Below are positions 23,141 through 31,581 of a stretch of DNA of 31,627 nt, one piece after another. The notes beneath the pieces were generated by a model that was not told where the DNA came from, did not search any database, and saw only the letters and a program-made list of their open reading frames with translations. How positions within the stretch are numbered: the first letter of the stretch is position 1; every line of letters begins with the position of its first letter. The stretch covers positions 1 to 31,627 of the forward strand of contig DJVQ01000047.1 of assembly GCA_002441265.1 (NCBI GenBank). Direction: 5' to 3'. The position numbers were made by a program, and so were the translations under genes. The DNA comes from Syntrophaceae bacterium UBA6252. Lineage in GTDB: Bacteria; Desulfobacterota; Syntrophia; Syntrophales; UBA6807.

Positions 23141-25243
23141 ATGACGCACATTGCATTATCGATCCCGAGACGTTTTTCCTTCTTCATTTTTTCAATGCTC
23201 CTGTTGTGCCTGTTCTCGGGATGTTCGGGCGGCTCCGACTCCGTCAACTGCAATTACACCGCGACCATCTCCGAAAGCCGTGCCGTGATTCGGCAGGCGC
23301 TTGAGGAGAGCGGCGGAGGTTCCATGTCGGTGGCCCTGATGGACGGCGACGGGCTGATCTGGAGCGAAGCCTTCGTCAATGACGCCGTCCCCGCCGGCAA
23401 TACGCCGACAACGGAAACCCTGTATGCCATCGGATCGGTCAGCAAGGTCATCGCCGCCATCGCAACCATGAAGCTGGTGGATCAGGGAAGGGTCGACCTC
23501 GACGATCCGCTCGTGAATTACCTGCCGGCATTCCGGATGCGTTCTCCCGAATACCGGGACGTCACGGTCAGGATGCTGCTCGACCATTCGTCGGGATTCG
23601 GCGGCACGGACGGTAGAAACGCGTTCATGTCCGCCCCCTTTTCGGGGAGCGCGGCGCAATTGATGGAAACGCTGCGCGGGGAGCGACTGAAGCACGGGCC
23701 GGGTTATCTGAGCGTATACTGCAACGACGGTTTCACCATGATCGAGAACCTGGTCGAGGCGGTCACCGGGCAGACCTATCCGGAGTTCGTGCACGACGAG
23801 ATCCTGGCGCCGCTTGGGATGACCCACAGTCTTTTTGCGCGGAGGACCGGGGATCTCGCGCCGGGGACATACGCCGAATCGTATGTGAACGGCGTTCTCA
23901 TGACCCCTGAATTCGTGAATCTCTATGCAACGGGCGGCCTGTATTCTACCCCGTCGGACATGGCGCGCCTCGCCATGATGCTGATGAACGGCGGCGCCGT
24001 CGGAACGACCCGCATCCTCTCCCCGGCATCGGTGGCCGAGATGGGTACGGATCAGACCGTCGGCACGTTCAATCCCCAGCCGTCCGACTTCATCCGGTTC
24101 GGCCTGGGGTGGGACTCGGTCAGCCAGCCGGGGATGAAGGCCGCCGGCATCAGGGGATGGTACAAGAACGGCGGAACCCTGGCCTATACGGCGGAATTCA
24201 TCGTCCTGCCCGAAGAACGCCTGGCGGTGATGGTGTGCACCGACCACAACGGCGGGGCAAGATCCCTGAATACCGCCGAATGGGTCCTGTTGCGCGCGCT
24301 GGTGGAAAGGGATGCGATCGCCGCCATGCCGGAGCCCCTGACCGCTGCGGTCCCGCCCGAGAATCCCGAACCTCCAGATAACGAGGAGGCCGTCAGCGGG
24401 TTTTATGCGGCGAGCATGGCGCTGTACCGCGTCCGTTTCGCCATGGACCATTCCCTTTTCGTCGACACGTATTCCGACGGCGAGTGGAAACCGAAATACA
24501 GCGGCCTCAAGCTGCGAACCGACGGCTGGTACACGAGCGACGAAGCCCCCCTTTCATCGGTACGTCTCCTTACCGCGGAGGGAAGGCGTTACCTGGCCGT
24601 AAGGGGACCCCACGGACTGGGCCATTATCTGGTCCATGTCATGCACTCGGAAAAACTGGAAACGAAACCGGAGGCCAAACCCGAATGGGAGGCCCGCGCC
24701 GGGGAAACCTATCTGGTATCCAACGCGGACATTCACGATCTGGCGCTGATGGGCGAAGGCACGGACCCCCGATTCATGCTGATGACATTGCCGGATCTGC
24801 CCGGCTACCTCTTCACCGGCGAGATGGACGTCCTCGACGCCTCCGTTGATGCCGAGCTGGCCCGAATGTTTCTCCTCATTCCGCAGAACAACGGGCGTGA
24901 TCTGAGCGACATCCGCGTCGTCCCCGGGTCCAGGGGCGGCGAGGAATGGCTCCAGACGCGCAGCACCCTGTACCGTCCGTTGTCCGGCGTGGCCGAACTC
25001 CCCGACGGCGTGTCGACGATCACCATAGACAATGAAGGACACGCGGAATGGCGGAAAGTCCCCGCTTTCGGCTCGATCTCCATCATGGAAGCCGGCGGCT
25101 GGGCGTTGTACGACAGCGACTTCGAAATGACGGCCTCCGGTTCGGACGCGGGCGTCGCCATACTCCCAGGCTCTGGAACGGTCGCATACCTGATGGTCAC
25201 GGGCATGCCGGCATCGACGGTTGTTCTGGATCTGAAGGAGTGA
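23141..25243 (+). CDS. Lipoprotein serine hydrolase, beta-lactamase family (class C-like)
   Basis: A 700-residue lipoprotein: signal segment FFIFSMLLLCLFSGC with lipobox Cys28. The beta-lactamase/D-alanyl-D-alanine carboxypeptidase-like domain (about 45-395) has the nucleophile motif S99-VSK102, the second motif Y193-CN195, and a third-motif region with K342-NGG where KTG or HTG is usual. Supporting blocks are LLDHSSGFGG and GLYSTPSDMARLAMMLMNGG. The C-terminal 300 residues are beta-rich and unassigned; similar extensions occur in esterase-like members. The substrate is unknown: this fold covers peptidases, esterases and amide hydrolases, and true beta-lactamase activity is unlikely for this subgroup. 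Start ATG follows GGGAGG at 7 nt. It lies 108 bp after the maturase in the same direction, possibly in the same transcript. Confidence 0.87.
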   Translation: MTHIALSIPRRFSFFIFSMLLLCLFSGCSGGSDSVNCNYTATISESRAVIRQALEESGGGSMSVALMDGDGLIWSEAFVNDAVPAGNTPTTETLYAIGSVSKVIAAIATMKLVDQGRVDLDDPLVNYLPAFRMRSPEYRDVTVRMLLDHSSGFGGTDGRNAFMSAPFSGSAAQLMETLRGERLKHGPGYLSVYCNDGFTMIENLVEAVTGQTYPEFVHDEILAPLGMTHSLFARRTGDLAPGTYAESYVNGVLMTPEFVNLYATGGLYSTPSDMARLAMMLMNGGAVGTTRILSPASVAEMGTDQTVGTFNPQPSDFIRFGLGWDSVSQPGMKAAGIRGWYKNGGTLAYTAEFIVLPEERLAVMVCTDHNGGARSLNTAEWVLLRALVERDAIAAMPEPLTAAVPPENPEPPDNEEAVSGFYAASMALYRVRFAMDHSLFVDTYSDGEWKPKYSGLKLRTDGWYTSDEAPLSSVRLLTAEGRRYLAVRGPHGLGHYLVHVMHSEKLETKPEAKPEWEARAGETYLVSNADIHDLALMGEGTDPRFMLMTLPDLPGYLFTGEMDVLDASVDAELARMFLLIPQNNGRDLSDIRVVPGSRGGEEWLQTRSTLYRPLSGVAELPDGVSTITIDNEGHAEWRKVPAFGSISIMEAGGWALYDSDFEMTASGSDAGVAILPGSGTVAYLMVTGMPASTVVLDLKE

Positions 25244-25255
25244 TTTTGATTTGTT

Positions 25256-25275
25256 GGATTTGGGGTCGGACCAAG
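25256..25275 (+). repeat. REP-like 20-bp repeat, copy 1
   Basis: The sequence contains the near-palindromic core GGTCGGACC and is inverted relative to the two copies at 25489 and 25520. Its reverse complement matches each of them at 19 of 20 positions. Confidence 0.7.
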
Positions 25276-25488
25276 TCAACTAATAGATATTGCGTGGTAA
25301 AATCACATTTTGTGTCGATTTTTTCGCCTTAGAAGGCCTTTTTTGATGCTAAAAAAGCCAGTATCAGAAAATAGCATCTACGAGAGCCAACTGAATCTTA
25401 TGGCAACGATTTCAACCTTGAAAATGTTCATCTAAGGCCTTAAAACAGCCTTCCATGAGGTGTATGTCCCGAGATATAAAGAGGTTAT

Positions 25489-25508
25489 CTTGGTCCGACC
25501 CCAAATCG
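25489..25508 (-). repeat. REP-like 20-bp repeat, copy 2
   Basis: Inverted copy of the element at 25256-25275, matching at 19 of 20 positions. The two face each other across 213 bp of AT-rich sequence. Confidence 0.7.
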
Positions 25509-25519
25509 GCCAAATCCGG

Positions 25520-25539
25520 CTTGGTCCGACCCCGAATCC
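25520..25539 (-). repeat. REP-like 20-bp repeat, copy 3
   Basis: Direct copy of copy 2, starting 31 bp later, and matching the inverse of copy 1 at 19 of 20 positions. The AAATCC motif also recurs between and after the copies. Confidence 0.65.
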
Positions 25540-25690
25540 ACCCAAATCCACGCTCTGTCGGAAAATTGATATTCGACAGATACGAATATCGCACTTACAC
25601 AAAGAAATTCATCATTTCGTAATCTTAATCATTGAACCGGATTTTCCCGGGAGAGGCAGAAACCCGATATAACCCGCCGGGCAGGCCTTC

Positions 25691-25719
25691 TTGAAAAAAA
25701 CATTCATTATTTTTATAAT
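25691..25719 (+). promoter_or_regulatory. Near-consensus sigma-70 promoter of hybrid kinase
   Basis: TTGAAA at 25691-25696, a 17-bp spacer and a perfect TATAAT at 25714-25719. The predicted start near 25726 gives a leader of about 59 nt containing a small hairpin (CCTGT, loop AAGCC, ACAGG at 25728-25742) before the GGAGG ribosome site. Confidence 0.78.
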
Positions 25720-25784
25720 ATACGACTCCTGTAAGCCACAGGCTATGTTCTCACGGTGACCAACTCGTTTCACGGAGGCATCCC

Positions 25785-28700
25785 ATGTTGGATCCATCCC
25801 TCGTCGGGTTAATTTACAACGCCGCTCTTTTATTGATGGTGGCTTTTATTTTCGATCTGGCGGCGGACCGCTGGTATCCGGGTGAGCTGAAATTTTCCCA
25901 GGTACCCATGGGGATCGTCCTGGGCGTTATCGGCATCATTGTCATGATGACCCATTGGAAACTCCATCCGGGAGTTGTTTTTGACATGCGATCGGTACTT
26001 ATCGGCATATCCGGTCTTTTTTTCGGGTCGCTGGCCACCGGAATCGCGATGCTGTTTACGGCAGCCTTTCGTTTTTATCAAGGCGGCATGGGCACCTGGG
26101 CCGGCATTTCCGTGATTCTGGTATCGGGAATCATCGGAATTTCCTGGAGACACTACCGCCGGGATTCCCTATCCAATTTATCATTTGGAGAACTCTATCT
26201 TTTCGGTATGGTGATTCATGTGATCATGCTGGCGATCACGTCTACGTTACCCCGGGAAATCGCCTGGAATGTTCTTTCAACAATTTCTCTTCCCGTTCTT
26301 CTGATCTATCCGATTTGTACCGCCCTGCTCGGTATTTTGATCGTCAAAAGACTTCAACAGGTAATCATCAAGGCGGAGCTGCACGAGAGGGACGTTAAAT
26401 TTCAATCGCTTTTCGACAACATCATGGATGCCGTTCTTTTGACGGAACCAGACGGCGCGGTTCTGGCGGCGAATCCGGGAGCATGCCGCATTTTCGGTCG
26501 TACCGAAGAAGAGATATGCCGTATCGGGAGAGCCTGTGTCATCGATCCAGGCGACCCGCGTCTGCCGGCCGCACTGGAGGAGCGGGCACGCACGGGCCGA
26601 TTTCATGGAGAACTGACATTCGTTCGAAAAGACGGCACCCGCTTCCCGGGAGAGATCTCCTCCGTCGTTTTCAGGGACCGTAACGGCGACTTGAAGACCA
26701 GCATGATCATCCATGACATTACGGATCGCAAGAAGACCGAGGAGGCGTTCAGGGAACGCGACATTCAATTTACTAAGTTGTCTTACCATGTTCCCGGAAT
26801 GATATATCAATTCATGAGGAAGCCGGACGGGACTTATTGCGTGCCGTTTTCGACGGAAGCGATCAGAAACATTTTCGGATGTTCGCCTGAAGACGTCCAT
26901 GACGATTTTTCTCTCATAACCCGTGTGATCTATCCGGAAGATTTGAACATACTCCTCGGCAGCATTGAACGCTCCGCGGAACGGATGACGACCTGGGAAT
27001 GTGAATATCGCGTGCAGCTTCCCGGTCGGGAGATCAGATGGATGTCAGGACATTCAACGCCGGAGAAGCTGGACGACGGCAGTATCCTCTGGCACGGGTT
27101 CAACACCGACATCACCGAACGCAAGAGGACGGAAGAGGAAATCAGGAAAAGAGATTCGAAATACGAGCAATTGGTCGAGCATGCCGAAGACGGCATTTTT
27201 ACGAGCAATCCGGACGGTACAATCATTCTCGCGAACGAGAAGTTCTGCCGGATGATGGGCTGGAGCAAGGAAGAGTGCCTGCGTCACAATGTCCTGGATA
27301 CCTATCCCGAGGATATGCGCGTCATCGGTATGCGACGCCTGGCAGACCTTCGGCAGGGGGAAACGCTCCGCTTCGAACGCGCGATGAGGCGACCGGTCGG
27401 TGGAATGCTGTATGTGGAATCCAATGCCTGGAAGGATGAGGACGGCAACCTTCAGGCGATCGTGCGGGACATTACCGACCGCAAACGGGCGGACGAGTCG
27501 CTGAGAGACGCCGAGACACGGTATCGCATGTTGTTCGAGCATTCGCCGGACGGCATTGTGATCATCGATCCGGCTACTGCGCGTCCCCTGGAATTCAATG
27601 AAAAGGCATGCAGGCAGCTGGGCTATTCGCGGGATGAATTTTCAAAATTGAGCATCCCGGACCTTGAAGTCGATGAGACGCCTGATGAAACCAGGGCACG
27701 TATCGAACAGGTCGTACGGGAGGGACACGCCGATTTTGAAACCAGACAGCGCACGAAGCAGGGTGAAGTCAGAAATGTCCATGTAATCGCGCAGATGATA
27801 GACATCGGAAAGAAAAGACTCTATCACTGCATCTGGCGCGACATCACCGAGCGGAAAAACATGGAAAATGCCCTGAGACAAAGCGAGGAGCTTTACCGGA
27901 ATATGTTCGACCGTCACAGCGCCGTGAAGCTGCTCATAGATCCCGACACGGGTCGAATCATCGACGCAAACGAGGCGGCCGTAAAATTTTACGGTTGGCC
28001 GCATGAAACGCTGACGCAGATGACGATTCAAGAGATCAACACGCTTCCCCCGGAAGAAGTCGAAAAGGAAATGGAGAAGGTCGGAACCGATAACGCCATT
28101 CAGTTTGAATTCAGACACCGGATCGCGGACGGTTCCGTTCGCAACGTTGAGGTCTTCAGCAGCAAGATTGAAGTGAACGGGAAGGATCTTCTGCACTCCA
28201 TCATTCACGACGTCACGGAAAGCAGGAAGATAGAGGATGAACGGAAAAAGCTGGAAAGTCAGCTGCAGCAAAGCCAGAAAATGGAGGCCGTGGGGCAGCT
28301 GGCCGGCGGGATCGCCCACGACTTCAACAATCTTCTCATGACCATGCAGGGGAACGTCTCGATGATGCTGGAGGACATCGACCCGTTTCATCACCACAAC
28401 GATTATTTGAAAAGCATCGAGGTCCAGATCAGGAGCGCGGCAAATCTGACGAGGCAGCTTCTGGGCTTTGCCAGGGAGGGGCGTTACAATGTAAAGTCCG
28501 TGGATATGAACGAAATCCTGGAGACGAACGTTTCCATGTTCGAAAGAACGAAAAAGGAAATCCGGATACACCGTGATTACGAGAAGGATCTCTGGCTGGT
28601 CGATGCGGACGCCGATCAGATGGGACAGGTCTTCATCAACACATTCGTCAACGCCTGGCAGGCCATGCCGGCCGGCGGGGATCTTCATGTCGAAACGAAA

Positions 28701-29420
28701 AACGTGATTCTTGACGAAACGCACGTCAGACCTCATATGCTGACGCCGGGGCGTTACGTGAGGGTTGCGGTGACGGATACCGGGATAGGAATGGACGAAA
28801 GGACGAAACAACGGATTTTCGAGCCATTTTTTACTACCAAGCAAAGAGGGCAAGGAACAGGCCTCGGTCTTGCCATGGTCTATGGAATCATCAAGGGCCA
28901 TCATGGATTCATCAATGTGTACAGTGAACCCGGACGTGGATCGACCTTCAATATCTATCTTCCCGTCTCTCAGAAGGAGGTCTCCGCCGAAGCACAGGAA
29001 AATCAGGAGATCGTCCGGGGGACGGGAACGATCCTGCTGGTTGACGACGAAGCCCAGGTACTGAAGGCCAGCCAGCGCATGCTGGAACACCTGGGATACA
29101 GGGTGATCCCCGCGCAAGGCGGCAAAGAGGCCGTAAGCCTTTATGAAGAGAAAAAGGAAGAGATCGACCTTGTTCTATTGGATCTGGTCATGCCGGACAT
29201 GTCCGGAGAGAAGGTTTTTCAGCATCTGCGGCGTGTGAACCCGGAAATCAAGGTAATACTGTTGAGCGGTTACAGCAAGAATGAAACAACTCGGGAATTT
29301 CTTGAAAGCGGAGTCAGGGGATTTCTGCAGAAACCGGCTTCTCTGAAAGAACTTTCCAGGAAGATACATGAAGTGTTGCGTGCGGGAAACGGGTCCGATT
29401 CGCAGGGGAAGATTCACTGA
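25785..29420 (+). CDS. Hybrid sensor histidine kinase, LytS-type membrane domain and five PAS
   Basis: A 1211-residue inner-membrane signalling protein. The N-terminus (about 1-205) has six hydrophobic stretches resembling the 5TM LytS-type sensor domain (GLFFGSLATGIAMLFTAAFRFYQGG). Five PAS domains follow (starting at FQSLFDN, FTKLSYH, YEQLVEH, YRMLFEH and YRNMFDR), most closed by a DITERK-type PAC motif. The HisKA region has the phospho-acceptor His845 in GGIAHDFNNLL. The ATPase domain shows FINTFVNAWQAMP, DTGIGMDE and GQGTGLGLAMVYG. A C-terminal receiver has the acidic pair in LLVDDEAQ, the acceptor Asp1133 in LLDLVMPDMSG and Lys in FLQKPAS. The receiver has no DNA-binding output, so it probably passes phosphate onward or tunes the kinase. 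No cognate regulator is next door. Start: GGAGG 7 nt before ATG. Base composition is AT-richer than the preceding operons. Confidence 0.93.
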   Translation: MLDPSLVGLIYNAALLLMVAFIFDLAADRWYPGELKFSQVPMGIVLGVIGIIVMMTHWKLHPGVVFDMRSVLIGISGLFFGSLATGIAMLFTAAFRFYQGGMGTWAGISVILVSGIIGISWRHYRRDSLSNLSFGELYLFGMVIHVIMLAITSTLPREIAWNVLSTISLPVLLIYPICTALLGILIVKRLQQVIIKAELHERDVKFQSLFDNIMDAVLLTEPDGAVLAANPGACRIFGRTEEEICRIGRACVIDPGDPRLPAALEERARTGRFHGELTFVRKDGTRFPGEISSVVFRDRNGDLKTSMIIHDITDRKKTEEAFRERDIQFTKLSYHVPGMIYQFMRKPDGTYCVPFSTEAIRNIFGCSPEDVHDDFSLITRVIYPEDLNILLGSIERSAERMTTWECEYRVQLPGREIRWMSGHSTPEKLDDGSILWHGFNTDITERKRTEEEIRKRDSKYEQLVEHAEDGIFTSNPDGTIILANEKFCRMMGWSKEECLRHNVLDTYPEDMRVIGMRRLADLRQGETLRFERAMRRPVGGMLYVESNAWKDEDGNLQAIVRDITDRKRADESLRDAETRYRMLFEHSPDGIVIIDPATARPLEFNEKACRQLGYSRDEFSKLSIPDLEVDETPDETRARIEQVVREGHADFETRQRTKQGEVRNVHVIAQMIDIGKKRLYHCIWRDITERKNMENALRQSEELYRNMFDRHSAVKLLIDPDTGRIIDANEAAVKFYGWPHETLTQMTIQEINTLPPEEVEKEMEKVGTDNAIQFEFRHRIADGSVRNVEVFSSKIEVNGKDLLHSIIHDVTESRKIEDERKKLESQLQQSQKMEAVGQLAGGIAHDFNNLLMTMQGNVSMMLEDIDPFHHHNDYLKSIEVQIRSAANLTRQLLGFAREGRYNVKSVDMNEILETNVSMFERTKKEIRIHRDYEKDLWLVDADADQMGQVFINTFVNAWQAMPAGGDLHVETKNVILDETHVRPHMLTPGRYVRVAVTDTGIGMDERTKQRIFEPFFTTKQRGQGTGLGLAMVYGIIKGHHGFINVYSEPGRGSTFNIYLPVSQKEVSAEAQENQEIVRGTGTILLVDDEAQVLKASQRMLEHLGYRVIPAQGGKEAVSLYEEKKEEIDLVLLDLVMPDMSGEKVFQHLRRVNPEIKVILLSGYSKNETTREFLESGVRGFLQKPASLKELSRKIHEVLRAGNGSDSQGKIH

Positions 29421-29467
29421 ATGAAGCCGGATCCTCTCCCCATGCGCCTCCGGTTCAGCCGTTCATT

Positions 29468-30346
29468 TCATTTGATTCTTTTACCGTCGATCAATTGCGC
29501 CCTGTGCCTTTCAATAATGAAGTTTCTGTTGTGATCGATTGCCACCTTCCAATCCTGATGAACGTTCAGGTCGAGATTCTTCCCGTCGTATGTTCTGGCT
29601 TTCCAATTGACGTCGAGACTTACGGAAAAACCGTCTTTTTCGTTTCCGGTGACGGTCAGGTGCGAGATTTCATGAGCGTTCCATTTTATATTGGCTATTA
29701 CATCGTTGTACCACCGTTCAAAATCAATGAGATTTTTTACCGGAAAATCGGGAAAGTGCATGTCAACCCTGTCGGGATCGAGATGTTTTTCAAAAAATGC
29801 GATGTCCGCCTGATGATCGAATCCGGCAAACCATTGGTAAACAAATGCTTTGACATCATTTACGCTGTACAGTGTTTTTGCATCATAGTCATAGCTCTTC
29901 CTGCCATGACGATCGGAATTCATGTAGTGCACGATCTCCGTCCTGTTTTCCTTGACGGCTTTTTGATACGGAGTGAGGCCGTCCTTCGCTTTTATGTCTG
30001 TCCTTGCCCCGTGAGCCATCAACACTTTGACCGCTTCAATGTTATTTGCCCACACAGCGTCATGGAGAGGCGTGTAACCATTGGAAGTTCCTTTTGCATT
30101 GACATCGAGCCCATGGTCTATCAAAAGTGTTATTATTTCAGTATTTTTTTGAAACATTGCCGCATGGAGAGCGGTTCCCCCGAAAGAGTCCCTTTCATCC
30201 GGGTCAATGTCCTTTTTAAGCAACGCATTCACCGATTCAATATCTCCCTGGTAAGCAGCCTTATGAAGACTGTCGTCACAAAAGGCGATGGCCGGTAACA
30301 GGAATGATATTAAGAACATGCTGATTATGAAGGTTTTCAATCTCAT
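29468..30346 (-). CDS. Periplasmic ankyrin-repeat protein with C-terminal NTF2-like domain
   Basis: A 292-residue exported protein: signal peptide MRLKTFIISMFLISFLLPAIAFC (about 1-23), then four ankyrin repeats from about 26 to 145 (SLHKAAYQGDIESVNALLKK, TALHAAMFQKN, TPLHDAVWANN, LTPYQKAVKEN). After a short linker, the C-terminal half (about 160-292, VNDVKAFVYQWFAGFDHQADIAFFEKHLD and later strands) looks like an NTF2/SnoaL-like cone fold, the kind that carries small ligands. The C-terminal assignment is tentative. Start: AAAGGAACCGTT before the ATG. It is the most AT-rich gene in the window and is convergent with the histidine kinase gene, 47 bp away, which suggests a different origin from the GC-rich neighbours. 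The role is unknown; ankyrin repeats mediate protein contacts. Confidence 0.85.
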   Translation of the reverse strand: MRLKTFIISMFLISFLLPAIAFCDDSLHKAAYQGDIESVNALLKKDIDPDERDSFGGTALHAAMFQKNTEIITLLIDHGLDVNAKGTSNGYTPLHDAVWANNIEAVKVLMAHGARTDIKAKDGLTPYQKAVKENRTEIVHYMNSDRHGRKSYDYDAKTLYSVNDVKAFVYQWFAGFDHQADIAFFEKHLDPDRVDMHFPDFPVKNLIDFERWYNDVIANIKWNAHEISHLTVTGNEKDGFSVSLDVNWKARTYDGKNLDLNVHQDWKVAIDHNRNFIIERHRAQLIDGKRIK

Positions 30347-30485
30347 AACGGTTCCTTTGTTTTCCTGGTTACTTTTAAGAATGGGTGCCTGAAAGATTGT
30401 GCAAAGTGAATGGATACTTATGAAGATATCTCTGATTCTCAGTGCTTACTTTGCTATCTCCACTTGTTCGTTATCATTTGGAAGT

Positions 30486-30573
30486 TGGTGCCTGGGGAGG
30501 GGATCGAACCCTCACAGCCGCGAGGACCGAGGGATTTTAAGTCCCTTGCGTCTACCAGTTCCGCCACCCAGGC
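30486..30573 (-). tRNA. tRNA-Leu (UAA anticodon)
   Basis: On the minus strand the acceptor stem GCCTGGG (5' end at 30573) pairs with CCCAGGC (30496-30490), followed by A and an encoded CCA (30488-30486). The D-arm contains GGTAGACGC. The anticodon stem AGGGA/TCCCT encloses the loop CTTAAAA with anticodon TAA at 30539-30537. A long variable arm follows (CTCGGTCCTCGCGGCTGT), then the T-arm GAGGGTTCGATCCCCTC. The 88-nt length and long variable arm are typical of leucine tRNA reading UUA/UUG. Confidence 0.95.
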
Positions 30574-30591
30574 ACATGGAAATTCTTCATA

Positions 30592-30620
30592 GTAATAGTC
30601 CGTCGGTTCGGCGGTGTCAA
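30592..30620 (-). promoter_or_regulatory. Promoter of tRNA-Leu
   Basis: On the minus strand a perfect TTGACA (30620-30615) is followed by a 17-bp spacer and TATTAC (30597-30592). The predicted start near 30585 lies about 12 nt before the mature 5' end of the tRNA. Confidence 0.75.
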
Positions 30621-30663
30621 GGTCCGCCCTTGGTTTTCCTTCTTTCAGCCACTACCCGGCGCC

Positions 30664-31581
30664 CTATCCCCGGGGGTGGAATTTCCGATGGATCTCCTTG
30701 AGCCGTTCCCGGCTCACGTGGGTGTAAATCTGGGTCGTCGAGATGTCGGCGTGGCCGAGCATGACCTGGACGGACCGGAGATCGGCGCCGCCTTCCAGGA
30801 GATGGGTGGCGAAGGAGTGGCGGAACACGTGCGGGTGGATCCGTTTCCGGATGCCCGCCAGGGCCGCGTATTGCCGGATGATCTTCCAGAACCCCTGCCG
30901 GGTCATTCCCCGCCCGGAGCGGTTCAGGAACAGGACGTCCGTCCGGGAGCCTTTCAGGAGGGCCGGCCTCGCCCTTTCCAGATATTGCCGCAGGTGATGG
31001 AAGGCGACGCGGCCCACGGGCACGATCCGTTCCTTGTCCCCCTTCCCCCGGACCAGAACGTAGCCCACCTGCCAGTTCAACTGGTTCAGCGTGAGCGACA
31101 TGAGCTCGGACACCCGCACCCCCGTGGCGTACATGAATTCCATCATGGCCCGGTTCCGGAGCCCGAGCGGCGTCGCGTCGTCCGGCTGTTCCAGCAGGCG
31201 TTCCATCTCCTCCCTGCTCAGCGTGTGGGGGAGATGGACCAGCGCCTTCGCCGAAAGGATCTCCGAAACGGGGCTCTCCTCGATGAGGCCCTCCCGGAGA
31301 AGATACCGGAAGAACCCCCGGATCGCCGCGAGAGCGCGGTTCACCGACCGGCTGTTGAGCTCCCCCTTCCGGAGTTCGCCGATGTGGGAGATCATGTGGT
31401 CCGAGGTGACATCCCGGGCGTCCCCGAGACCGTGCCGCTCCTCGAGGTGGACGAGAAAACGGTTCAGGTCCCGCCCGTAGGACTCCAGGGTGTTCTGGGA
31501 AAGGCCCTTTTCAACGGCCAGGTAATCGAGAAAGGCATCCACCTGGCGGTGAAGGGAAAGCGCCGGGGTGCCGGAGGTCAC
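30664..31581 (-). CDS. xerD: Site-specific tyrosine recombinase XerD
   Basis: A 305-residue tyrosine recombinase of normal Xer length. The N-terminal SAM-like core-binding domain starts with QVDAFLDYLAVEKGLSQNTLESYGRDL. The catalytic domain shows the Arg in ATGVRVSELMSL, the Lys in RGKGDKERIVPVG, HPHVFRHSFATHLLEGGADLRSVQVMLGH (His, Arg and His) and the nucleophilic Tyr in TTQIYTHV. The stretch MTRQGFWKIIRQYAALAGI and the ending RLKEIHRKFHPRG favour XerD over XerC. It resolves chromosome dimers at dif with XerC and FtsK. Start is GTG at 31581 with AGGAGGCTTTC upstream. It lies upstream of, and in the same direction as, tRNA-Leu, which has its own promoter. An integrase of a mobile element is a less likely reading given the close fit to housekeeping Xer proteins. 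Confidence 0.93.
   Translation of the reverse strand: MTSGTPALSLHRQVDAFLDYLAVEKGLSQNTLESYGRDLNRFLVHLEERHGLGDARDVTSDHMISHIGELRKGELNSRSVNRALAAIRGFFRYLLREGLIEESPVSEILSAKALVHLPHTLSREEMERLLEQPDDATPLGLRNRAMMEFMYATGVRVSELMSLTLNQLNWQVGYVLVRGKGDKERIVPVGRVAFHHLRQYLERARPALLKGSRTDVLFLNRSGRGMTRQGFWKIIRQYAALAGIRKRIHPHVFRHSFATHLLEGGADLRSVQVMLGHADISTTQIYTHVSRERLKEIHRKFHPRG

Larger units (their letters stand above)
25244..25784. other. AT-rich intergenic region with REP-like repeats
   Basis: This 541-bp stretch has no convincing gene and is clearly AT-richer than the genes to its left. It carries three copies of a 20-bp repeat, a short hairpin with T-tract at about 25326-25344 (GCCT, loop TAGA, AGGC, then CTTTTTT) that could end the upstream transcript, an inverted repeat GATGCT/AGCATC around 25344-25378, and the promoter of the histidine kinase gene. 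Confidence 0.6.

Noticed and set aside
30385..30500. GGTGCCTG near 30386 as an att-like duplicate of the tRNA-Leu 3' end
   Set aside because: Only 8 bp are shared, too short to support an attachment-site duplication.
30664..31581. Xer-like recombinase as integrase of a mobile island at tRNA-Leu
   Set aside because: Length and C-terminal motifs fit housekeeping XerD, and the gene lies on the 5' side of the tRNA in the GC-rich background.
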